Assembly: GCA_947449835.1 (NCBI GenBank) | Contig: CANFSZ010000002.1 | Location: 1 to 64,000, forward strand | DNA: 64,000 nucleotides | Source: Opitutia bacterium | GTDB taxonomy: Bacteria > Verrucomicrobiota > Verrucomicrobiia > Opitutales > Opitutaceae | Direction: 5' to 3' | Shown: positions 51,282 to 60,400 of the stretch, in pieces | Numbering within the stretch: the stretch's first letter is position 1 | Layout: each line of letters opens with the position of its first letter | Position numbers and translations under genes: made by a program | Notes under the pieces: model-generated | Database searches by the model: none | The model's input: only the letters and a program-made list of their open reading frames with translations | What the model was told of the DNA's origin: nothing

Positions 51282-52271
51282 ATGAAAAAACTCCGCCCTT
51301 TCACCCGCGCGTTCTCCGCGCTGGCCCTCGCCTTCGCCGCCGCCTTCACGGCCGCGTCCTCCGCCCACGCCGCCGAGAAACCCCGCACGATCACGATCGG
51401 TCTCGTCGCCAAATCCCAAGGCAACCCCGTCTTCCAAGCCGCCCGCATCGGCGCACAAGACGCCGCCAAAACCCTCGGCGCCAAACTTAACCTCAACATC
51501 AAAATCGATTGGCGCACCCCCAACGAAGAAGACGCTCAAAAACAAGCTGAGGCCATCGAACAACTCGTACTCTCGGGCGCCGAAGGCATCGCGGTCGCCT
51601 GTTCCGACGCCAACAAACTGACCGACGCCATCAACGCCGCCGTAAACAACGGCGTCCCCGTCGCCACGTTTGATTCCGACGCTCCCGCCTCCAAGCGCTT
51701 CGTCACCTACGGCGTCGACGACATCGCTTGCGGCCAACAGACCATGGACGAACTCGCCAAAATCATGAACGGCCGCGGCGTCGTCGCGATCCTCGCCGGC
51801 AATCAAAACGCCCCCAACCTCCAAAAGCGCGTCGCCGGTGTCCGCGAGGCCGCCAAGAAATATCCCGGTATCACTATCCGTGATACATATTACCACAAAG
51901 AGACCCCGCAAGACGCCGCCGCCAAAGTCGAACAAGTCATGCAAGCCAACCCCGACATCACCGGTTGGGCCATGATCGGCGGCTGGCCGCTCTTCACCGA
52001 GAACGCCCTCAAATGGCAGCCCGGCACCGTGAAATGCGTGGCAGTTGACGCCCTGCCCGCCCAACTCGCCTACATTCGCAGCGGCCACGTTCCCGTTCTC
52101 CTCGCTCAACAGTGTTACGAATGGGGCGCCAAATCCGTCGAGCATCTCATCAACAAAATCGTGCTCAAAAAAGATCCCGTCGCCGTCAAAGACGTGAGCG
52201 CGCTCATCCCCGTCACAAAGGACAACCTCGAGGCCTTCGCCAAAAATTGGGACAAGTGGCTCCCGAAGTGA
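51282..52271 (+). CDS. Ribose-type sugar ABC transporter binding protein
   Basis: A 329-aa periplasmic binding protein of the RbsB/type I sugar family. The signal peptide (about 1-30, ending AHAAE) is followed by ITIGLVAKSQGNPVFQAARI, SGAEGIAVACSDANKLTDAI, TFDSDAPASKRFVTYGVDD (the sugar-contact Asp region) and MIGGWPLFTENALKW near residue 227. Sequence resembles binding proteins for rhamnose or other hexoses more than ribose itself, but the ligand cannot be named. It lies between the permease and ATPase genes. Confidence 0.92.
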   Translation: MKKLRPFTRAFSALALAFAAAFTAASSAHAAEKPRTITIGLVAKSQGNPVFQAARIGAQDAAKTLGAKLNLNIKIDWRTPNEEDAQKQAEAIEQLVLSGAEGIAVACSDANKLTDAINAAVNNGVPVATFDSDAPASKRFVTYGVDDIACGQQTMDELAKIMNGRGVVAILAGNQNAPNLQKRVAGVREAAKKYPGITIRDTYYHKETPQDAAAKVEQVMQANPDITGWAMIGGWPLFTENALKWQPGTVKCVAVDALPAQLAYIRSGHVPVLLAQQCYEWGAKSVEHLINKIVLKKDPVAVKDVSALIPVTKDNLEAFAKNWDKWLPK

Positions 52272-52288
52272 TTCGCCGCTGACGCGCC

Positions 52289-53785
52289 GTGTCCGCTTAT
52301 CTCGAGTTTCGAAAAATCACCAAACGCTTCCCCGGCGTCCTAGCGCTCGACGATGTTTCGTTCACCGTTGAGCGCGGCACGTGCCACGCGCTCATCGGTG
52401 AAAACGGCGCCGGCAAGAGCACGCTCGGGAAAATTCTTGCCGGCGTTTACACGGCGGATTCCGGCCAGATTCAGCTCGAGGGCCGCGTGATCGCGCCCGT
52501 TTCGCCGCTCGCCGCCCGCGAGCTCGGCGTCGCGATGGTCCACCAAGAACTCGCGTTCTGCCCCAATCTCTCGGTCGCCGAAAATCTCTGCCTCGGTGAT
52601 CTGCCACGTCGCGCGGGGTTTGTCGATCGCGCCGCCCTGCGCGCACGCGCGCGCACGATGCTCGCCACGGTCGGCGCCGACCTCGATCCCGACACGCTCA
52701 TAGGCACGCTTTCCACCGGCCGCGAACAACTCGTCCAAATCGCCGCCGCCGTCGGCACCGGCGCGCAGATCATCGTCATGGATGAACCCACGAGCTCGTT
52801 ATCAGCTGGGGAAACCGCCGAGCTTTTTCGCCTCATCCGCACGTTGAAAGCCCGCGGCCTGACGCTCATCTACGTCTCGCACCGGATGGAAGAACTCTTC
52901 GCCCTTTGCGATCATATCACCGTCCTGCGCGATGGTCGCCACATCGCTACAGAGCCGATTCCAGCCACCCAACCGACTCGCGTCGTCAGCCAAATGATCG
53001 GTCGCGAACTCCGCGCCCACGCGCCCGCTCATCTCGCCCGCGAACTCGGTCCAGTCCGTCTTGAAGTTAAAAACCTTTCCTCCGCTGGAGCGTTCAACGA
53101 GATTAACCTCAACGTCCGAGCCGGCGAAATTGTCGGCGTCGCCGGCATCGTGGGCGCTGGTCGCAGCGAATTGGTCCAAGCCATCTTCGGCCTCGATCCT
53201 GCGGTTAGCGGGCACATTTTGGTCGACGACCAAACGCTCCCGCTCGGCTCCATCGAGCACGCCCTCACTGCTGGCCTCGGCCTCGTGCCAGAAGACCGTA
53301 AACGCCAAGGGCTCATCCTCGGCCTGAATTGCCGCGAAAACACCGCGCTCGCCGCGTTGCCGTTACTCACGCGCCTGGGTTTTGTGCGCCGCAAGGCCGA
53401 GAGCGCGCTTGCGTCCAAGTACGCCCAACGCTTGCGCGTCAAAACGCCGTCGCTCGAAACACTCACCGCCGGCCTGAGCGGCGGCAACCAGCAGAAAATC
53501 GCACTCGCCAAATGGCTCGCGCGCGATTGCGACGTACTCCTGATCGACGAGCCCACGCGCGGCGTCGACGTCGGCGCCAAAGCCGAGATTTACCAACTGC
53601 TCGACGAACTCGCCTGCGAGGGCAAGGCGTTGCTCGTAGTGTCTTCGGAATTACCCGAATTGATCGGGCTTTGTAGGCGCATCATTGTGCTTCGCGCCGG
53701 CCACATCGCCGGTGAAGTCGCGCGCGCCGCCTTCAGCGAAGCGACTTTGATGCAGTTAATGGCCGGCGTGCCTGACGCTGCTTAG
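52289..53785 (+). CDS. Ribose-type sugar ABC transporter ATPase, two nucleotide-binding domains
   Basis: A 498-aa RbsA-like ATPase with tandem ABC domains. The first (residues 1-245) has Walker A GENGAGKST, signature LSTGREQLVQIAAAV and Walker B IIVMDEPTSSLS. The second (about 246-498) has the degenerate Walker A GIVGAGRSEL usual in this family, signature GLSGGNQQKIALAKWLA and Walker B LLIDEPTRGVDVG, the RGVDVGAK mark of the group. The start is GTG at 52289, 17 bases after the binding-protein gene. It completes the importer. Confidence 0.94.
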   Translation: MSAYLEFRKITKRFPGVLALDDVSFTVERGTCHALIGENGAGKSTLGKILAGVYTADSGQIQLEGRVIAPVSPLAARELGVAMVHQELAFCPNLSVAENLCLGDLPRRAGFVDRAALRARARTMLATVGADLDPDTLIGTLSTGREQLVQIAAAVGTGAQIIVMDEPTSSLSAGETAELFRLIRTLKARGLTLIYVSHRMEELFALCDHITVLRDGRHIATEPIPATQPTRVVSQMIGRELRAHAPAHLARELGPVRLEVKNLSSAGAFNEINLNVRAGEIVGVAGIVGAGRSELVQAIFGLDPAVSGHILVDDQTLPLGSIEHALTAGLGLVPEDRKRQGLILGLNCRENTALAALPLLTRLGFVRRKAESALASKYAQRLRVKTPSLETLTAGLSGGNQQKIALAKWLARDCDVLLIDEPTRGVDVGAKAEIYQLLDELACEGKALLVVSSELPELIGLCRRIIVLRAGHIAGEVARAAFSEATLMQLMAGVPDAA

Positions 53786-53887
53786 TTTTCCGTTAGGCGG
53801 ATGCCGCGGACGCAGTCTCAGCTCCGAACAGCCAAAGGACGCGGCTCGTCGGCCAATTTCTGCGCAGCGGACCGCGCAGCCCTGGCG

Positions 53888-53893
53888 TATAAT
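53888..53893 (+). promoter_or_regulatory. TATAAT box placed for a leaderless uspA mRNA
   Basis: Perfect TATAAT at 53888-53893, so a transcript would begin near 53900, the A of the uspA ATG. No good -35 was found at the usual distance. The placement fits leaderless transcription; it could also be chance. Confidence 0.35.
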
Positions 53894-53899
53894 AGCCGA

Positions 53900-54364
53900 A
53901 TGAAAACCATCCTTACCCCGATTGATTTTTCCAGCGTGAGCGACGCCGTGATCGACGCGGCCCGCGTCCTAGCCCGAGCCTGTGGCGGTCGCATCGTGAT
54001 CATGAGTGTAGCGCAACCGCCCGTCATCACCAGCGACTATGGCCCGATGCTCGAAAACATTGGGGAGATCATAGCCGCGAGCGAAAAAACGATCGCCCGC
54101 CAACTCAAACACCTCGCCGCCAAAATCGAAAAGCCCGACCTGCCAATTCAAACCGTGCAACTAACCGGAGCGCCAGCGCCCTTGATTTTGGAACAGGCTG
54201 AGAAAGAAAACGCGGATTACATTGTCATGGGTTCGCATGGCCACACCGCGTTCTACGATCTACTCGTCGGTAGCACGACGCACCAAGTGCTCCGGAAATC
54301 CCCTTGTCCTGTCATGATCGTGCCTCCGCCAATTAAAAAAGTAACCCACCGTAAATCCAAGTAA
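53900..54364 (+). CDS. Universal stress protein UspA family
   Basis: A 154-aa single-domain UspA-type protein. It begins MKTILTPIDFSSVSDAVID, the usual first strand, and ends with the nucleotide-binding pattern GSHGHTAFYDLLVGSTTHQV followed by SPCPVMIVPP, so it is likely an ATP-binding member. ATG at 53900 is chosen since the upstream extension has no Usp character. It is a single gene between the sugar ABC operon and the cytochrome gene. Role in stress survival is family knowledge only. Confidence 0.92.
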   Translation: MKTILTPIDFSSVSDAVIDAARVLARACGGRIVIMSVAQPPVITSDYGPMLENIGEIIAASEKTIARQLKHLAAKIEKPDLPIQTVQLTGAPAPLILEQAEKENADYIVMGSHGHTAFYDLLVGSTTHQVLRKSPCPVMIVPPPIKKVTHRKSK

Positions 54365-54434
54365 GCCTTCCGCCTGCTCGACCTCGGCCGCGGCGCTAGT
54401 CTGGCCACGCCACATCGCATCGCCCCGCGCCCGA

Positions 54435-54475
54435 GCGAAACGAGCTGCGAAGAGGGTTGAATATTATCGTTTCGC
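54435..54475. promoter_or_regulatory. 9-23-9 inverted repeat before the PVC cytochrome gene
   Basis: GCGAAACGA (54435-54443) and TCGTTTCGC (54467-54475) are perfect complements 23 bases apart, ending 39 bases before the ATG at 54515. The spacing equals that of the repeat at 50080-50120, and both contain CGAAA. Confidence 0.5.
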
Positions 54476-54514
54476 GGAGTTGCCAACCGCGACGCGGCTC
54501 GCTCTGAGTTGGGC

Positions 54515-57259
54515 ATGCGTCTCCCCGCCGCCTCCACCCCGCGTTTCACACTCAGCGCCGTGCTTCTGGCCGCGCTTGCCTTCACTAACGTCGCTCTCCG
54601 CGCGCAGGCGCCCGCCGCCGCGACCCCGGTGCCCTCTGCGCCGTTGCCCGACGTCGTCCCGCTGAATCTTTTCAATGTCCCCGAGGGTTTCGAAGTAACT
54701 CTATGGGCCAAGACCCCCATGGTGCGCAACCCCACCAATATGGACATCGATGCCCAGGGCCGCATCTGGATCACCGAGGGTGTTAACTACCGCAAGCACG
54801 AGGGCCGCGACAAACTCGGCGACCGCATCACCGTCCTCACCGACACCAACGGCGACGGCCGCGCCGATGCCACGCACACCTTCGTCCAAGAGCCCGGGCT
54901 CGTCGCCCCGCTCGGCATGTCCGTCATCGACAACCGCATCTTCGTCTCCAACGCGCCCGACCTCATCGTCTACACCGACGTGGACCGCGACGGAAAATTC
55001 AACCCCGCCATCGATAAACGCGACGTGCTCCTCACCGGCTTCAACGGCCGCAACCACGACCACTCGCTGCATTCCGTGACGTTCGGCCCCGATGGCCTGC
55101 TTTATTTCTCCCAAGGCAACTGCGGCGCGATGTTCACCGACCGCTCTGGCCAGACCTTCCGCGTCGGCAGCCCCTATGACCCCGTCAACAGCGGCGGCGC
55201 TGGCGCCGTCTTCGGTTGGCGCCCACCCGAGATCGCCGGCGCGAAGAGCGACGACGGCCACGTTTACGTCGGCGGCTTCACCGTTCGCATGCAGCCCGAC
55301 GGCACCAAGGTCGAAATCATCGGCCAAAATTACCGCAACAGCTACGAGCAGACGATCACCTCCTTCGGCGACGTCTTCCAAAACGACAACGACGATCCGC
55401 CCGCCTGCCGCACTACGTTCCTCATCGAATACGGCAACCTCGGCTTCGCCTCCCGCGACGGCAAACGCACGTGGAACGCCGACAAACGCCCCGGCCAAAA
55501 CGTCCCTACCGCCGAGTGGCGCCAAGATGATCCATTCACCATCCCCTCCGGCGACGTCTACGGCGGCGGCTCGCCCACCGGCATCGTCAGCTACGAAGGC
55601 GACGCGTTCGGCGAAAAATGGCGCGGCGCACTCTTCAGCTGCGAACCTGGCCGCAACACCGTCTTCGGCTACTTTCCCAAAACCCAAGGTGCCGGCTACG
55701 CGCTCGATCGTTTTGATTTCGTGACCACCAACGTCGAAAAAAAGTTCGAAGGCGTAGACTTTAAAGGCGGCGCCAACTCCATCACCGGTGAAATTAAAAC
55801 GTATTTCCGCCCCTCCGATGTCACCGTCGGTCCCGATGGCGCGATCTACGTTGCCGATTGGTTCGACCCACGCGTCGGCGGGCACCAAGATCTCGACGAC
55901 CAGACAGTCGGCGCCATCTACCGCATCGCGCCTAAGGGCTTCAAATCGGTCATCCCGAAGTTCGACCTCAACACCACCGAGGGCCAAATCACCGCGCTGA
56001 AAAACCCTTCCATTAACGTCCGCGCCTCCGGCTTCATCCGCCTCAAAGCCCAAGGCGCCGCCGCCGTGCCTGCGGTCACCGCGCTGCTGGCGGACGCCAA
56101 TCCTTTCATCCGCGCCCGCGCCATTTACCTGCTCGCGCAACTCGGTGCCACCGGCGTCGCCACCGTGGAAAAACAACTCGCGTCCGCCGACGCCCAAACG
56201 CGCGTCGTCGCCTACCGCGCCCTCCGCCGCGCTGGCCAACCCTACCTCGCGCACGCCGCCAAACTCGCCACCGACGCCTCCGCCGCCGTGCGCCGCGAAG
56301 TCGCCACGTCGCTCCGCGATGTGCCGTTCGCCGCTGCCCGCGACATCCTCCTCGCCCTCGCGCGGGGTTACGACGGCTACGATCGTTCCTACCTCGCCGC
56401 TTGGGGCATCGGCGCCACCGAAAAAGAAGCCGATCTCTACGCCGCCATGGCCGCCGCGCAGACTGAAAAAGATCCGCTCAAATGGACCCCCGCTTACGCT
56501 CAACTCGTTTGGCGCCTCACCCCCGCCGACGCCGCGCCGGCCTTCGCCGCTCGCGCCGCAGCCAACACATTGTCCGACGATGAACGCCTCGCCGCGACCA
56601 CGGCCCTCGGCTACATACCGACGAAGACCGCCGCCTTTGCCGTCCTTGACCTCGCTCAAAAAGCCACCGGCAAAGTCCAGACCGCCGCCCTCTGGTGGAC
56701 GCTCAATTACAAAGACTCCCGTTGGGCCGCCCATGGCCTCAACGCCGAACTTAAATCCCGCGGGCTATACGATCCGGAGAAAGTTAAAATCACCGCCAGC
56801 GTCATCGAACCCCAGCCCCCGACCAAGCTCCCCAGCGTCGCGCAGCTCGCCCTCCTCAAAGGCGACGCTACGCGCGGCGCCGGCCTCTCCGCCAGTTGTC
56901 TCATGTGCCATCGCATTGGCGACCAAGGCGCCGAATACGCGCCCAATCTCACCGGCTTTGCCAGCCGCCAGACCACCGAAGTCGTCATCAACTCCATCGT
57001 TAATCCTTCGAGCGACATCGCCCACGGCTACGAAGGCACCGAGTTCCTGCTCAAAGACGGCACGATCATCCACGGCCTAGCTCTGACCTCCGGCGACCCC
57101 GCAGTCGTTCAAACCATGGGCGGCGGCACCCAGATGATTCCGGCGGAAAAAATCAAATCCCGCAAACGTCTCACCCGTTCCCTGATGATGAGTGCGGAGC
57201 AACTCGGCCTCGGTGCGCAAGAAGTCGCCGACGTCGTCGCCTACTTGAAAACGAAGTAA
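54515..57259 (+). CDS. PVC-type membrane-bound dehydrogenase with HEAT repeats and C-terminal cytochrome c
   Basis: A 914-aa exported protein of the type found in Planctomycetes and Verrucomicrobia. After a signal peptide (about 1-30) an NHL/PQQ-dehydrogenase-like propeller occupies about residues 40-480 (VPEGFEVTLWAKTPMVRNPT, DGRADATHTFVQEPGLVAPL, YVADWFDPRVGGHQDLDDQT). Helical HEAT-like repeats follow (about 495-760). The C-terminal domain holds one heme-binding CLMCH site (C795, C798, H799) with EYAPNLTGFASRQTTEVVIN. These features match the TIGR02604 and TIGR02603 families as I know them. It probably oxidises a sugar or alcohol in the periplasm and passes electrons to the heme; the substrate is unknown. 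Confidence 0.92.
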   Translation: MRLPAASTPRFTLSAVLLAALAFTNVALRAQAPAAATPVPSAPLPDVVPLNLFNVPEGFEVTLWAKTPMVRNPTNMDIDAQGRIWITEGVNYRKHEGRDKLGDRITVLTDTNGDGRADATHTFVQEPGLVAPLGMSVIDNRIFVSNAPDLIVYTDVDRDGKFNPAIDKRDVLLTGFNGRNHDHSLHSVTFGPDGLLYFSQGNCGAMFTDRSGQTFRVGSPYDPVNSGGAGAVFGWRPPEIAGAKSDDGHVYVGGFTVRMQPDGTKVEIIGQNYRNSYEQTITSFGDVFQNDNDDPPACRTTFLIEYGNLGFASRDGKRTWNADKRPGQNVPTAEWRQDDPFTIPSGDVYGGGSPTGIVSYEGDAFGEKWRGALFSCEPGRNTVFGYFPKTQGAGYALDRFDFVTTNVEKKFEGVDFKGGANSITGEIKTYFRPSDVTVGPDGAIYVADWFDPRVGGHQDLDDQTVGAIYRIAPKGFKSVIPKFDLNTTEGQITALKNPSINVRASGFIRLKAQGAAAVPAVTALLADANPFIRARAIYLLAQLGATGVATVEKQLASADAQTRVVAYRALRRAGQPYLAHAAKLATDASAAVRREVATSLRDVPFAAARDILLALARGYDGYDRSYLAAWGIGATEKEADLYAAMAAAQTEKDPLKWTPAYAQLVWRLTPADAAPAFAARAAANTLSDDERLAATTALGYIPTKTAAFAVLDLAQKATGKVQTAALWWTLNYKDSRWAAHGLNAELKSRGLYDPEKVKITASVIEPQPPTKLPSVAQLALLKGDATRGAGLSASCLMCHRIGDQGAEYAPNLTGFASRQTTEVVINSIVNPSSDIAHGYEGTEFLLKDGTIIHGLALTSGDPAVVQTMGGGTQMIPAEKIKSRKRLTRSLMMSAEQLGLGAQEVADVVAYLKTK

Positions 57260-57306
57260 CTCGGATAATTTCGCGGACTCGCTCAACCGCGCGCCGCTCA
57301 ACCTTC

Positions 57307-57333
57307 AGCCCCGACCATGAGTCGGGGCTTTTT
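57307..57333 (+). terminator. Rho-independent terminator after the cytochrome gene
   Basis: AGCCCCGAC (57307-57315) and GTCGGGGCT (57321-57329) are perfect complements with loop CATGA, followed by a T-run. The ATG at 57317 lies in its loop, which argues against that start for the next gene. Confidence 0.9.
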
Positions 57334-57430
57334 CATGCCCGCAGCTCAAAATCGGGCATCTCCGCGTTCGCTTTTTTCGATAACGTTTGTTAGAAAAAAG
57401 CCCCGTTCGCCGCCACAACGCCAACTCGCC

Positions 57431-60400
57431 GTGAGCTCCACTTTCTTCCGCCTTCTAATCGCCGCGCTTCTTATGCCGCTGGGCGCCGCCCGAGCCACGA
57501 CCACGCCGTCCGCGCCACCCGAAGGTTTCACCGCCAAAGAACTCGCCCAAGGCCACACTGATGGATCCCTCCTCGCCTTGCCCCGCGCCCTCCATCGCGT
57601 CGGCGCCGATGCCGCCGAGAACCTTGAAGGCCGCCGTCTCATCCGAAAATTTTCTCGTTTCAACGACCTTCGCGTCCTCGCTCCTGCCGCCGGCGAAACC
57701 ACCACCGAAGCCATTACCCGCCTCCGCGCCACCGGGCGCTACGAATTCGTCGAGCCCGATTACCTCCTCCACGTCGACACCACCCCCAACGACGCCCGCT
57801 TCGCCACCCAGTGGTCCCTCGCCAACACCGGCCAAACCAACGGCGTCATCGGCGCCGATATTTCCGCTCTCGCTGCTTGGGACACGCTCGCCGACGCCTC
57901 TTCCGTCATCGTCGCCGTCATCGATTCTGGCGCCCGCCTCACCCACGCCGACCTTGCTCCTAATCTCTGGCGCAATCCCGCCCCCACCATCGGCGACCTC
58001 AACGGCATCCGCGCCACTAGCGCCCGCGGCACCATCACCAGCGGCGATCCCACCGACGACGAAGGCCACGGCTCCCACGTCGCCGGCATCATCGGCGCTG
58101 TCGGCAACAACGGCACCGCCGGCGCCGGCCTCACGGGCGTCGCCTGGAAAATCCAGATCATGCCGCTCAAGTTCATCACCTCCGCCGGCACCGGCTCCAC
58201 CTCCGATGCCGTCGCCTGCATCGACTACGCCATCGCCCACGGTGCCTCCATCATCAATGCCTCGTACGGCGAATCCGCCGGCAACTTCTCGCAATCCCAG
58301 TACCTAGCCATCCGCCGCGCCCGCGACGCCGGCCTCATCTTCGTCGCCGCCGCCGGCAACGAAACCACCAACCTCGACCTCTCGCCTCACTACCCCGCCA
58401 GCTACAACCTCGACAACGTCATCGCCATCGGCGCCTCCGCCCGCCGCGATGAAGCTGCCGCCTATTCCAACTACGGCGCGACCGTCGAACTTTTCGCCCC
58501 CGGCTCCGAAATCCTTTCCCTCGGTTACACCTCCGACGCCGCCTCCGCCACGCTCAGCGGTACCTCCATGGCTGCGCCCCACATCACCGGCGCTCTCGCC
58601 CTCCTCAAAGCCCGCTTCCCCGCCGATTCGCCCCGCCAACTCATCAACCGTCTCCTCCGCTCCGTAGATCGTCCCGCCACTCTCGTCGGCAAATCCCAGA
58701 CCAACGGCCGCCTCAACCTCGCCCGCGCCCTCACTTCCACCGACAACCGCCCATTCAACGACGACTTCGCCTCCCGCGCCGTCCTCACCTTAGACAACAT
58801 CACTGCCCGGGCCGCCAACCCCGGCGCCACCCGCGAGACCGACGAGCCGCTCCCCGCCGGACTCGCCAATGGCTCCGGTTCCCTCTGGTGGCAATGGTCC
58901 ACCACCGTCGGCGGCACCGTCTCCATCAGCACCACGGCCGACACCACCTACGACACCGTCCTCGCCGTCTACACCGGCTCGACCCTCGCCACGCTTACCC
59001 CCGTCGCCGCCAATGACGACGCCCCCGGCGGTACCAGCACCAACAGCCGCGTCACGTTCACCGCCCTTCCCGGCGTGAATTACCAAATCGCCATCGAAGG
59101 CAAAAACGGCGCCACCGGCTTTGCCGTGCTCGACATCGCCACCATCCCCGCCAACGACGCCTTCGCCAACGCCCTCACCCTCACCGGCCCCACCGCCCTT
59201 ATCGTCACCACCAACAAAGGCGCCTCCCGCGAAGCCGGCGAACCCCGCATCCTCAACAACGCCGGCGGCACTTCTCTCTGGTATCAATGGACCGCCCCCA
59301 CCACCGGCCGCTACCAGTTCGCCGTCTACAGCAACGACGTCGACCCCTTCCTCGCCGTCTACACCGGCTCCACACTCTCCAACCTCACCCTCGTCGCCGC
59401 CAACGACAGCGACCGCTCCGACTCCGCCAACACCTCCGCCCTCGTCACCGTCGAAGCCACCGCCGGCGTCACCTACCGCATCGCCGTCGACGCCAAATCC
59501 GGCGCCGGCGCCCTCACGCTCACGCTCAACGACTCCCTCTGGCAGGCCGCCGCCACCGACAGCGTGACGCCTTCACCCACCGTCGCCCCCGACGGCACCG
59601 TCTACGCCGGTAGCGCCGATAAAATCCTCTACGCCTTCAACCCCGACGGTTCCCAAAAATGGGCCTACCTCACCACCGGCACCCTCGACAGCGCCTCCGC
59701 CGCCCTCGGCGCGGACGGCACCCTCTACGTCGGTTCCAACGACAGCATCGTCTACGCCCTCAAACCCGACGGCACCCTCCTCTGGTCCCAATCCCTCGAC
59801 CCCGCCACCCGCCCCGGCGCCTCCAACTCCATCGCCCTTGCCGCCGATGGCACCCTCTACCTCAAAGCCTCCGACGGCTACGTCTACGCTCTCAATCCCA
59901 CCGACGGCTCCCGCAAATGGCGCGCCTACATCAACGCCCCCGATGGCTCGCACTACGGCAGCCCCAGCGTCGCCGCCGACGGTACGATTTATTGCGGCTC
60001 CTCCGACAACAGCCTCTACGCCCTCAACCCCGACGGCTCCAAAAAATGGACCTTCGTCCCCGCCACCGCCGACGGCGGCATCTATTCCCCGCCCGCCATC
60101 GACGCCACCGGCAACCTCTATTTCACCACCCTCACCGGTGCCATCTACTCCGTCACGGCCAACGGCACCCAGCGCTGGCGCTTCGCCTCGGGCGGTAACT
60201 GTTCGTCTTCGCCGGCCCTGAGCGCCGACGGCGCCACGCTCTACTACGGCGGCTACGACAAAAAACTCTACGCCCTCTCCACCGCCACCGGCGCCCTCCG
60301 TTGGACCGCTCCGCTCGGCGACGAAGTCCGCGCGAGCTCCCCCGCCATCGACGCCAACGGCGTCATCTACATCGGTTGCTACGATAAAAAACTCTACGCC

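Noticed and set aside
57317-57430. Start of the giant subtilase at ATG 57317 or 57335
   Set aside because: The first lies in the loop of a terminator and the second just after it; GTG 57431 begins a good signal peptide.
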